This document shows positions 31,056 through 38,417 of a DNA stretch of 64,000 nt, piece by piece. Every line of letters starts with the position of its first letter. Positions within the stretch are counted from its first letter, which is position 1. The notes under the pieces are model-generated. The model saw nothing but the letters and a program-made list of their open reading frames with translations, ran no database searches and had not been told where the DNA came from. The stretch spans positions 186,001-250,000 of the forward strand of contig NZ_JAIWJA010000005.1 of assembly GCF_020515695.1 (NCBI RefSeq), written 5' to 3'. Made by a program: the position numbers and the translations under genes. This DNA is from Pseudomonas sp. MWU16-30317 (lineage in GTDB: Bacteria > Pseudomonadota > Gammaproteobacteria > Pseudomonadales > Pseudomonadaceae).

Positions 31056-33599
31056 TTACTTCCCAGGCACCAGCGTCAACCGCTGGGTGCCATACGCCTT
31101 GTCGAAGTTCTGCCGCTGCATCGGGAACGACACGTACTGCGCCTTGAGCCAGGCATCGATGCCGTCCGCATAGTGCGGGCTGGCCGGGTTGCCCGACTGG
31201 CCGGTGCTGTTGAGGCCCATCATCGGTTCGACCTGACCGAAGTCGACGATGATGCGCATCGCCGGTGCCAGGAAGGTATCGAAGTTCTGCCCGCCCCAGT
31301 GATAAGCCGACGCGTTCAGCGTGCTCTGGTCACCACCGGCCGGATAAGGCCCGCGATCCAGGGTGCTGCTGGCGGCGCTCAGGCCCAGGCGCTGGCTGGC
31401 ATCGAGCAGCGGCGCGAGTTTGATGCTGTCGGACTTGAAGCTGTAGGTGTGCAACTTGCCCCACTGCCAAGCCTTGCGGTCACCACCCAGCAGGTTGTCA
31501 CCGGCGGTGACCGCAGCGGCCAGGCTGCGGGCCAGAATCGTCGGTTTGTCTTCCTTCTGCGGGGTACGCACGTCATCCCAGAACGGGCTGTCCTCGCGGC
31601 CCAGCAGGTGATCGGCCTGGGCCGAGTAGGACAGGTCGGCATTGGCCACGAAGGCTTTCCAGGTCGGGCTGTCTTGCGGGCCGAGCTCGTCGAGGAAGAT
31701 CTGCTTGGCGCTCTCCTGCAGGAACAGCTCGTAGAGCGCCGCATCCGCCGAGGTTGGGCTCAAGCGGCCATCGAACGCCATCAAGCGCGAGTAGGCCTCG
31801 CGGGCCTTGGCACGATCAGCCTCAGGCAGTGCATCGATAGCGGCCTTGAGTGGCTTGGCCATGCCGGGCGCTTCGAACATCTTCTTCAGCTTGTCGGCGA
31901 AGGTGGTGGTCTGGTCGTATTGCATGGCGATCATGCTGCGGGTGTCCTGCTGCGTTGCACTGGCCAACTGCGCCAGGCGCTCGCTGCGCTCCGGGTAGTA
32001 CCAGGAGTTGGACAACTGCATGCCGTAGCCCTTGCCGATGGTGCGCTGGTTGGCGGTGCCGAGCCAACCCTGGGCAGGGTCCTGGTCATAGGGGTGCAGC
32101 ATCGGGTCGGCGTAACCGTCCCAGTCGTAGCGCGGCGTCCAGCCCGGCGATGGCACCAGGCCCAGGCCGTCCTTGCGGTTGGGGTAACGGCCGGTGACTT
32201 GCCAGCCGATGTGCTGGGCATCGGCGAACACCAGGTTCAGCGCCACTGCGCGGATCTGCCGGCTGGCGTCGGAGGCCTGCTCCACGGTTTGTGCGCGGGA
32301 CAGGTCGAAGAACGCGTCGAGGCTCTTGTCGTCCTTGAAGTCCGGGGTCTGCAGGGCCAGGCCGTAGCCACTGTTGAAGCTGGAAGGCTGCAGGTCGAGC
32401 TGCTTTTGCCCCAAGGTGCCGTTGAGCAACGGGCCGTGGCGGGTTTCATAGACGGTCTCGCGGATCGGCTTCTGGCCCTTGATCAAGAAGGTTTCGTTGC
32501 GCGCCATGGCTGGTTGCCATTTGCCGTCGACTTCATACATCAGGCGGCTGCCTTCGCGTTTGACCTTCTCCAGAAACAAGTCCTGATTGTCGCCCATGAC
32601 CATGGTCATGCCCCAGGCCACCTTGCCGTTGAAGCCGGCGACGATGGCCGGTACGCCCGCGATGGTCACGCCTGCGGCCTGGTATTTCGGCGCGCTGATC
32701 TGCATGTAGTTCCAGGCCGAGGGCAGCGAGATCGGCAGGTGCGTGTCGTTGGCGAACAGGGTCTTGCCGCTGCGGCTGTGGGACGGCGCGATGGCCCAGT
32801 TGTTGGAGGCAGCGACGCCGAGCATGCTCACGTCGGCGAGTTGCGCGACCACTTTGTCGAGGCCCTCGAGGCTGGCCAGTTGACCACCCAGATTGAGGCC
32901 CTTGAGCTTGCTGGTTTCGTCGAAGGGCAGGGCTTCATCGGGGTAGGTCGGCAGCAGCCAGGCGAGCTTGTCGGCGCCGACTTTTTGCGCCAGCACCAAC
33001 GAGTTGATCTCTTCCTGGAGGTTGACCGAGAGGTTGAAGTTGACCAGGCAGAAAATCAGCGCCGAGTCCTCGGGCTTCCAGTATTCCGGCTTGTAGTCGG
33101 CCTGGGCCAGGTCCATCGGCAGGTTGTCGCGGTAACGGAACAGGTAGGCGTTGACGCCACGGGCGTACACCTCGAAGAAGCGCTTGAGGCGTGGCGAGGC
33201 GCTGGCGTAGAGCTCGTCGGCGCGGCGCTTGAGGTTGACGGTGCGCATGAAGCGGTCGACGTCGAGCACCCCTGGGCCAGCCATCTCGGCAAGGCGCCCT
33301 TGGGCGAGCAGGCGCATGCCGACCATCTGGCTGATGCGGTCGCTGGCGTGTTCATAGCCCATGGCGAACAGCGCGTCGTGGAAGCTGCTGCTTTCGATCA
33401 GCGGCATGCCCAGGCGGTTGTGGCGGATCGACACGTTGTTGGCCAGCCCGGTCAGCGGTTGCACCCCGGTGGTCGGCGGTACGCTGGCGGCGTAGCGGTC
33501 TTCGAGCCAGCCCTGGCAACCGGCCAGGCTCATCAGCGCGGTGACGGCAGCGGCAGTGCCGAGGGTGGGGAGGAAGCGAAGGCGGGCGGACGAGGCCAT
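31056..33599 (-). CDS. quiP: Acyl-homoserine lactone acylase QuiP (penicillin acylase family)
   Basis: An 847-residue Ntn-hydrolase precursor, the same length as P. aeruginosa QuiP. A lipoprotein-like signal (LAGC, Cys28) precedes the alpha chain. Autocleavage is expected before Ser265 in GVAASNNWAI, which becomes the beta-chain nucleophile; note Ala rather than Gly before it. The beta chain carries FNGKVAWGMT and late NQRTIGKGYG-type segments of the family. It hydrolyses long-chain AHL amides outside the cytoplasm, quenching quorum signals. It appears monocistronic. Confidence 0.9.
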   Translation of the reverse strand: MASSARLRFLPTLGTAAAVTALMSLAGCQGWLEDRYAASVPPTTGVQPLTGLANNVSIRHNRLGMPLIESSSFHDALFAMGYEHASDRISQMVGMRLLAQGRLAEMAGPGVLDVDRFMRTVNLKRRADELYASASPRLKRFFEVYARGVNAYLFRYRDNLPMDLAQADYKPEYWKPEDSALIFCLVNFNLSVNLQEEINSLVLAQKVGADKLAWLLPTYPDEALPFDETSKLKGLNLGGQLASLEGLDKVVAQLADVSMLGVAASNNWAIAPSHSRSGKTLFANDTHLPISLPSAWNYMQISAPKYQAAGVTIAGVPAIVAGFNGKVAWGMTMVMGDNQDLFLEKVKREGSRLMYEVDGKWQPAMARNETFLIKGQKPIRETVYETRHGPLLNGTLGQKQLDLQPSSFNSGYGLALQTPDFKDDKSLDAFFDLSRAQTVEQASDASRQIRAVALNLVFADAQHIGWQVTGRYPNRKDGLGLVPSPGWTPRYDWDGYADPMLHPYDQDPAQGWLGTANQRTIGKGYGMQLSNSWYYPERSERLAQLASATQQDTRSMIAMQYDQTTTFADKLKKMFEAPGMAKPLKAAIDALPEADRAKAREAYSRLMAFDGRLSPTSADAALYELFLQESAKQIFLDELGPQDSPTWKAFVANADLSYSAQADHLLGREDSPFWDDVRTPQKEDKPTILARSLAAAVTAGDNLLGGDRKAWQWGKLHTYSFKSDSIKLAPLLDASQRLGLSAASSTLDRGPYPAGGDQSTLNASAYHWGGQNFDTFLAPAMRIIVDFGQVEPMMGLNSTGQSGNPASPHYADGIDAWLKAQYVSFPMQRQNFDKAYGTQRLTLVPGK

Positions 33600-33718
33600 G
33601 GGTGAAACTCCTGCGGGTCTGGCGTCACAAAGGCGCTACGTTAGTGAGCGCATCGACGCCACGCAAGACGGGGCGGGCTGTTTATTTTCTCATGCAGAAC
33701 TCACTGACGATGATTTCC

Positions 33719-33811
33719 TTGTGGGAGCGAGCTCTGCTCGGAGATGGGCCACCCCGGACGCCGGTGCCTGACATGAGGCTCCTTCGCGGGCAGAGCCCGC
33801 TCCAGCAGGGG
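33719..33811. repeat. Inverted REP pair
   Basis: TTGTGGGAGCGAGCTCTGCTCGGAGATGGG is mirrored by CCTTCGCGGGCAGAGCCCGCTCCAGCAGGGG. It lies just downstream (minus-strand sense) of the GST remnant. Confidence 0.65.
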
Positions 33812-33817
33812 TAATGA

Positions 33818-33985
33818 CGGCTTGGGCGGGTGGATCTTCGCTATCCATTCATAGGCCCGCGCGGTCGCAGGGCGGGCCTTGATGGCGTTGAACCGGCGGT
33901 GGACGTTGGGGAAGTCCGCAAGGTCCTGATTCTGCCACTCGTGGGACACGGTCCACGGATAGATGGCCATGTCGGCGAGCAAGTT
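33818..33985 (-). pseudogene. Remnant of a glutathione S-transferase C-terminal domain
   Basis: About 55 residues read on the minus strand (LADMAIYPWTVSHEWQNQDL, then the DFPNVHRRFNAIKARPA segment) clearly match the C-terminal helices of YfcG/Ure2-like GSTs (the ADMAIYPW N-capping motif and ARPA..RAYE). The thioredoxin-like N-terminal domain and the enzyme start are absent. The sequence just upstream turns into degenerate REP-like DNA, and an intact REP pair follows. It is best read as the decayed tail of a deleted gst gene. The open frame here is by chance, not a functional gene. Confidence 0.75.
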
Positions 33986-34037
33986 TTGCTCCCGCTTCAT
34001 ACATCTAAGGGCGCAAAGCTTGCTCACGAAGAGGCCC
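33976..34037. repeat. Degenerate REP-like inverted sequence
   Basis: GCAAGTTTTGCTCCCGC and GGGCGCAAAGCTTGCTCACGAAGAGG resemble two opposite REP units that have diverged. They abut the truncated GST fragment, so a REP-associated deletion may have removed the rest of that gene. Confidence 0.4.
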
Positions 34038-34054
34038 GGTAGACCACTACGTGA

Positions 34055-34264
34055 TCAGGCGCCGTGGCACTTCTTGAATTTCTTCGCGCTGCCGCATGGG
34101 CAAGGATCGTTGCGGCCGACTTCCTTCAAGGCATTGCGCACCGGCTCTTGAGGCGCATGATTGCAATGCGGGCCGTGAACATGGCCATGGGGCTCGTGAT
34201 GGTCATGTGCATGGTCATGATCGTGGTTGCAGTCGGGGCCATGGACATGGGGTTGCTGGGTCAT
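34055..34264 (-). CDS. His-rich SEC-C motif protein
   Basis: A 69-residue protein. Residues 1-40 contain a histidine/aspartate-rich metal-binding-like stretch with repeated HVHGP and CNH units. The C-terminus is a SEC-C zinc motif (CPCGSAKKFKKCHG), the same as in the SecA tail. It is probably a small metal-binding protein, possibly for zinc or nickel. It lies six bases after the LEA-like lipoprotein gene in the same direction, so the two form an operon. Pseudomonads keep this gene next to quiP and the LEA protein as I recall. Confidence 0.8.
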   Translation of the reverse strand: MTQQPHVHGPDCNHDHDHAHDHHEPHGHVHGPHCNHAPQEPVRNALKEVGRNDPCPCGSAKKFKKCHGA

Positions 34265-34270
34265 TTGTGC

Positions 34271-34774
34271 TTACTCCGGAAGATAATCGCCGGGAATTAT
34301 CTCACCACTGTGGTCCAGATGCAGGTTATGCCTGAATAAAAATCCGGTTTTCAGCCTGCCTTCCAGACGATAGGGCACGGGACGATCGGGATGCTTGAGC
34401 AGTTTCGCCAGGTCGCGCACGTGCTCCCACAGGTTGGTGCGCACCGGGATCTCGTAATATTCCTTGCTGCGCGCCGCCACGGTGAACCAGTCGTCGACCT
34501 CTCCGTCGGTCAACAGCGTATCGCCCAGCGTCACCCGGTAGATCAGCCCGCGCACCCGCAATCGCGAGTTGTTGGGGTTGTCGATGCTGAACCGCAACAC
34601 GAAGCGCTGCTCAAGGACCTTGGCCTTGACCACCTCGACGTGCACCAGATGCACTTGCGGATCCTGGTCAGGGCCGCTGAACCAGGACGAGCAGCCGCCA
34701 AGGCCGAGCAGCAATGCCAAGCCTATAGCGTGCTTGAGGCCAACGGCGTGAGTCAGGTGCGTCCTGTAGTTCAT
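34271..34774 (-). CDS. LEA type 2-like lipoprotein
   Basis: A 167-residue lipoprotein with a lipobox LGLGGC (Cys28) after a 27-residue signal. The mature part is a single LEA14/WHy-type beta-sandwich (residues 45-150, FVLRFSIDNPNNSRLRVRG). Such proteins may stabilise envelope components, but their function is unknown. It is first in a two-gene unit with the SEC-C protein. It is divergent from the hypothetical gene at 34927. Confidence 0.82.
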   Translation of the reverse strand: MNYRTHLTHAVGLKHAIGLALLLGLGGCSSWFSGPDQDPQVHLVHVEVVKAKVLEQRFVLRFSIDNPNNSRLRVRGLIYRVTLGDTLLTDGEVDDWFTVAARSKEYYEIPVRTNLWEHVRDLAKLLKHPDRPVPYRLEGRLKTGFLFRHNLHLDHSGEIIPGDYLPE

Positions 34775-34926
34775 CGGTGATTCCCTCTTGCCAGCAGTCT
34801 AACAAGCGCCGGGGCGGGGGCAAGCCCTCTGACGGGATATCACGCGGCCCTTGTTGGGCAAAAAGCCCCTGGGTCATACTGGCCCCCAGCCGGCGCGGCC
34901 TGTGCGGCCCACTGAGGAGAATTGCC

Positions 34927-35442
34927 ATGAGCGTTTACGAAATCGTCTTTACTGGCCAGGTGCTGCCCGGCGCTCGGCTGGAGGCGGTCAAGGCCAACCT
35001 CGCGCGGCTGTTTCAGGCGGATGAACAGCGCATCGAATTGCTGTTTTCCGGGCGTCGTCTGGTGCTCAAGAACAGCCTCGACGCCGCCGCCGCCGAGAAG
35101 TATCGATCGACGCTGGAGCGCGCCGGTGCTCTGGTCGAGGTGGTCGACCTTGGTGCCCAGGTCGAGGAAATCGAAATGGCCCCGGCCCCGGCGCAGGCCG
35201 TCGGGCGCGTCAAGGTCGTGCCGCGGGATGTCTATATGGCGGCGTTTACCGAGGTGGATGCGCCTGATTACGCGATCGCCGAGGTGGGCGCCGCGATGCA
35301 GCCACCCAAACCCGATGTGCCGCCGCCGGCACTGGACCTCAGCCAACTCAGCCTGGCGCCCACCGGCAGTGATCTGGGTCAGGCCAAGGCGGCACCAGCG
35401 GGCCCTGCGCCGGATACATCGCATTTGAGCATTATTGGTTGA
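34927..35442 (+). CDS. Conserved hypothetical protein with a ferredoxin-like N-terminal domain
   Basis: A 171-residue soluble protein. Residues 1-80 (MSVYEIVFTGQVLPGARL...) form a compact alpha/beta region with a VKANLARLF helix and an LFSGRRLVLKNSLD hairpin, like domains found at the N-terminus of some Pseudomonas membrane proteins. Residues 90-171 are Pro/Ala-rich and probably disordered. GAGGAGAA precedes the ATG. Its 3' end overlaps the convergent ychJ gene by 11 bases. No function is known to me. Confidence 0.7.
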   Translation: MSVYEIVFTGQVLPGARLEAVKANLARLFQADEQRIELLFSGRRLVLKNSLDAAAAEKYRSTLERAGALVEVVDLGAQVEEIEMAPAPAQAVGRVKVVPRDVYMAAFTEVDAPDYAIAEVGAAMQPPKPDVPPPALDLSQLSLAPTGSDLGQAKAAPAGPAPDTSHLSIIG

Positions 35443-35908
35443 GGTAGGCAGCGCAGCACTTCTTGAACTTCTGCCCGCTGGCACAGGGACAGGGGTCGTT
35501 ACGCCCTGCATCGAGGCCCACCGTGGGGTCGATGAAATACCAGCGGCCACTGTTTTGCACGAAAGCCGAACGTTCGCGATGGCTGTGTTCACCGTTGCTG
35601 TCGTGCCAGCGCGCGACGAAGGTGACGAAGGCGTGTTCGGGCTGCCCGCCGATGACCTGCGCGTTTTCCACTTCCAGCCCCAGCCAGGTGCTTTGCGCGC
35701 TCCATTGCTCGATGGCATCTCGGTCGAGGCCGGGCTGCTGGGCCGGCAGCGTGGTGGCCAGCAGATAATCGATATGGCCCAGCACGTACGCGCTGTATCG
35801 CGAGCGCATCAACGCCCGGGCGTCAGGCGCCGGGTGGCCTTCATGATAGTGACCACAGCAGACATTCAGCAGGTTGCCGCTGCCGCAGGGGCAAATCGCC
35901 ATGCTCAT
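35432..35908 (-). CDS. YchJ/UPF0225 family SEC-C protein
   Basis: A 158-residue YchJ-type protein with SEC-C zinc motifs at both ends: CPCGSGNLLNVCC near residue 6 and CPCASGQKFKKCC near the C-terminus. Between them is an NTF2-like domain with LMRSRYSAYVLGHIDYL, the YchJ hallmark. Its function is unknown. The ATG at 35908 starts MSMAICPC; the second Met two codons later is an alternative. A four-base gap separates it from the DUF6231-like gene upstream, so the two form an operon. Confidence 0.88.
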   Translation of the reverse strand: MSMAICPCGSGNLLNVCCGHYHEGHPAPDARALMRSRYSAYVLGHIDYLLATTLPAQQPGLDRDAIEQWSAQSTWLGLEVENAQVIGGQPEHAFVTFVARWHDSNGEHSHRERSAFVQNSGRWYFIDPTVGLDAGRNDPCPCASGQKFKKCCAAYLNQ

Positions 35909-35912
35909 AGGG

Positions 35913-36410
35913 TCACCACCAATATTTGCCGAAGTTTTCCGGGTTGGCCCAGAACCGCGCATTGAGCCAGTCCGGGACCTGTTTGTACTCACGTAGATCA
36001 TAGGTGAACAACGTCAGCACCTGGCCGTCGCGCTCGAAGCGCTCGTTGGCCTGCAGGGCCAGGGAATAGAAATCGGTATCGCTCCAGCCGCTCGCGGCCA
36101 GGTCCACCAGCACGGCGATGCGGCTGGCGTTGAGATTGCGGATGCCACCGAGCAGTTGCAGGCCCTCGCGCTTGGGCAAATGCTCCAGGCAGTCGATGAC
36201 CACCGCCAGGTCGAAGCGCTGGCCGGCGAGGTCTGCCGGCAGGGGACCTGGGGCGCAGGACGAGATCCGCGAACCGGAATGGGCCGCAGCATAGGCGTCG
36301 AGCGCCGGGAATTGTCCGGCACCGACCACCAGCAGGCGTTCTGCCGCCTGCTGGTCGAGCAGGGCCGCCAGGGCCTGCTGCGGTGTGCGTGTGGAAAAGC
36401 CTTCAGTCAT
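35913..36410 (-). CDS. DUF6231-like protein, methyltransferase-like fold
   Basis: A 165-residue protein with LLVVGAGQFPALDAYA resembling a degraded SAM-binding motif I, then FDLAVVIDCLEHLPKREGL, like the post-I block of class I methyltransferases. It ends FWANPENFGKYWW, an unusual conserved aromatic tail. The glycine-rich loop is weak, so activity is doubtful. It is transcribed with ychJ. I recall it as a Pseudomonas-conserved domain of unknown function. Confidence 0.7.
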   Translation of the reverse strand: MTEGFSTRTPQQALAALLDQQAAERLLVVGAGQFPALDAYAAAHSGSRISSCAPGPLPADLAGQRFDLAVVIDCLEHLPKREGLQLLGGIRNLNASRIAVLVDLAASGWSDTDFYSLALQANERFERDGQVLTLFTYDLREYKQVPDWLNARFWANPENFGKYWW

Positions 36411-36625
36411 GGGGTGTCCTCGATCAGAACTGCCAAGACTAGCCGGGTCACGCGTCGAGGCCTATAGGCGGGTCAATAATTGGCAGATTTCAATCACTTG
36501 CGAGGGAACTTTTTCAAAGTGTCAATTTTTCTGCAGCCCGCGCCGGCTTTAGCTTGTAGAGGCGTTGCGGGCCTGCTTTACTGCACCTGGACCGGCATCA
36601 GCCGGTAGAAACCAGGAGTAAGACG

Positions 36626-37366
36626 ATGAGAAATCTCACGCGGGGATTCATTCCCGTTCTTCTGGTCAGTAGTGTTCTTTCGGGGTGCGCAATGACCACA
36701 CACAGTGATGGCAGTGCACCGCTCAACCAAAGGAACTGGCCTATTTGCAGTGTGGTGGGTGGCCTGGTCGGCGGCGGCCTCGGTGCTATCAAAAGTGGTG
36801 CGTGGGCAGGTGGCGGTGCAGCCTTGGGGGCTATCGCCGGGGGGTTGATCTGCTTTGCCCATGACGGCGACGAAGACGGTGATGGGGTGTTCGACCGTCG
36901 CGACCGTTGCAAAGGCACTCCGCCGCATACGCCGGTGAGCATGGCCAACGGTTGCCCGCTGCCGCAGTATCCAGCCAAGGCACCTGAAGCCCCGCCGCCT
37001 GTGCCGCCTGTGGCTGAGCAGGTGATTACGCTCAGTGATGCCGAGAATGTGCTGTTCGCCTTTGATTCGTCGGTGCTGACGCCGGAGTTCCAATCGGAGT
37101 TGAGCAAGCTGGTCGATGATCTGAAGAAAACCGACATCAAGGGCATCAAGGTCGTGGGGCACACCGACAGCGTCGGTACTGATGCCTACAACCAGAAACT
37201 CTCCGAGCGCCGCGCCGCCAGTGTGGTGAAGTTCCTCACTGCCGAGGGCGTGTCTTCCAGCCTGCTGACCAGCGAAGGCATGGGTGAGAGCCAGCCGGTG
37301 GCGGATAACGCGACCGCAGAGGGACGATCGCAGAATCGACGGGTCGAGTTGCATTTGAGTCGTTGA
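36626..37366 (+). CDS. OmpA-family outer-membrane lipoprotein with calcium-type repeat
   Basis: A 246-residue lipoprotein with a lipobox VLSGC (Cys21). A glycine-zipper hydrophobic stretch (about 43-78) is followed by a thrombospondin type-3-like DGDEDGDGVFDRRDRC repeat, a Pro-rich linker and a C-terminal OmpA peptidoglycan-binding domain (about 135-246; GHTDSVGTDAYN, LSERRAASVVKFL, NRRVELHL). It tethers the outer membrane to peptidoglycan. AGGAG lies before the ATG. It appears monocistronic. Confidence 0.85.
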   Translation: MRNLTRGFIPVLLVSSVLSGCAMTTHSDGSAPLNQRNWPICSVVGGLVGGGLGAIKSGAWAGGGAALGAIAGGLICFAHDGDEDGDGVFDRRDRCKGTPPHTPVSMANGCPLPQYPAKAPEAPPPVPPVAEQVITLSDAENVLFAFDSSVLTPEFQSELSKLVDDLKKTDIKGIKVVGHTDSVGTDAYNQKLSERRAASVVKFLTAEGVSSSLLTSEGMGESQPVADNATAEGRSQNRRVELHLSR

Positions 37367-37387
37367 AGCATTGGCGCTGCCGATGAC

Positions 37388-37462
37388 GTCTTCGCGGGCA
37401 AGCGTTGCTCCCACCGTGTTGAGTCGCGTATTTGTGGGAGCAGGGCTTGCCCGCGAAGAGGC
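37388..37462. repeat. Inverted REP pair
   Basis: TCTTCGCGGGCAAGCGTTGC...CCCAC is mirrored by GTGGGAGCAGGGCTTGCCCG with CGAAGAG following. It lies between the OmpA lipoprotein and the DUF1145 gene. Confidence 0.75.
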
Positions 37463-37547
37463 CAGAGAGGCAGGCCAAAGGTCTTGGCTGGGAAATTGTG
37501 CATTCAGGCGCTAAGGTACGCCTCTTTCACTTTTACCGAGGTCGCCG

Positions 37548-37820
37548 ATGAAAGGGCTGTTGTGGTTCGGCAAAATGCTCACGCTGTTGTTCTGGTGGGT
37601 AGTGCTGGTCAATCTGTTCGTGCCGTTGGGGCAGCCTTTCGAGTGGCTGATTCACTTCGGCGCCTTGGCGTTGCTGGGGCTGCACGTGGTGGAGTTGGTC
37701 GCATTCAATCGGCGCCTGCACGGTCGTAGCCATCCCTGGTTCGATCGCCTGCAGATCCTGCTGACCGGGATCTTCCACGTCATTTCCATTCCCCGTGTCG
37801 GGCCCGCAACGACTGCCTGA
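37548..37820 (+). CDS. DUF1145 (YhhL-like) small membrane protein
   Basis: A 90-residue inner-membrane protein with two or three hydrophobic helices (about 5-27, 33-50, 66-80) and an intervening basic loop (NRRLHGRSH). It belongs to DUF1145, related to YhhL, which has unknown function. It is convergent with the CopD-family gene, whose stop lies 38 bases away. Confidence 0.75.
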   Translation: MKGLLWFGKMLTLLFWWVVLVNLFVPLGQPFEWLIHFGALALLGLHVVELVAFNRRLHGRSHPWFDRLQILLTGIFHVISIPRVGPATTA

Positions 37821-37857
37821 TTGCCCTTTATTGGCGCACTGGCTTCAGCGCCACTGG

Positions 37858-38322
37858 CTAAAACCATGGTCGCGCCGAGGCCAAGGCGATCACTGCCAGG
37901 CCGATCAGCAGGTTGATTCCTACCAACCTGCGGATGCGCGTCATGGCCTCCGCGCCCCTGGTCCAGTCCTGAGCATCCACCGCGCGTCGCAACTCCGGTA
38001 ATTGCAAGCCCTGGACCCGCAAAAACAGCGCGGCCATGACCACATACAGCCCCATCATCGCCTGCACATAACGCGGCGCACCGTCGAAACCGTGGTAGCG
38101 CAGGTGCAGCATGGCCACGCCGCTGATCGGAAGCGTCAGCAAACACAGCCAGACCCAGGCGAAGAAGCGTGGGAAAATTCCCGCCCATAATCCCAGTCGC
38201 GTCGGCCCTTCCAAGGTTGCAGCCGCTACGGGCCGCAGGATCATCCAGGCGAAGAACATCCCGCCGACCCACACCACCGATGCCAGGACATGCAAGGTGT
38301 AGAAGAAGTTGAAGAGGGCCAT
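37858..38322 (-). CDS. CopD-family membrane protein
   Basis: A 154-residue polytopic protein with four predicted helices. The first contains YTLHVLASVVWVGGMFF with the conserved His, as in CopD/DUF2269 proteins. It is associated with copper or heme in the inner membrane in other bacteria, but the role here is only inferred. It is divergent from dinG and convergent with the DUF1145 gene. Confidence 0.8.
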   Translation of the reverse strand: MALFNFFYTLHVLASVVWVGGMFFAWMILRPVAAATLEGPTRLGLWAGIFPRFFAWVWLCLLTLPISGVAMLHLRYHGFDGAPRYVQAMMGLYVVMAALFLRVQGLQLPELRRAVDAQDWTRGAEAMTRIRRLVGINLLIGLAVIALASARPWF

Positions 38323-38417
38323 GCATATCTCCGTTCGGCGTTCCGAGGTTTAGCGGGGTATGATAGCGACCCGATTGAAACACTGAAAATTTATACAGGC
38401 TTCAGCGCCCAAGACTC

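Noticed and set aside
31173..33605. 810-codon + strand frame opposite quiP
   Set aside because: Antisense artefact of high GC content; quiP on the minus strand has signal peptide, catalytic Ser and family length.
33701..34027. 108-codon minus-strand frame taken as an intact gene
   Set aside because: Only the central 55 codons resemble a GST and both ends run into REP DNA, so it is listed as a pseudogene fragment.
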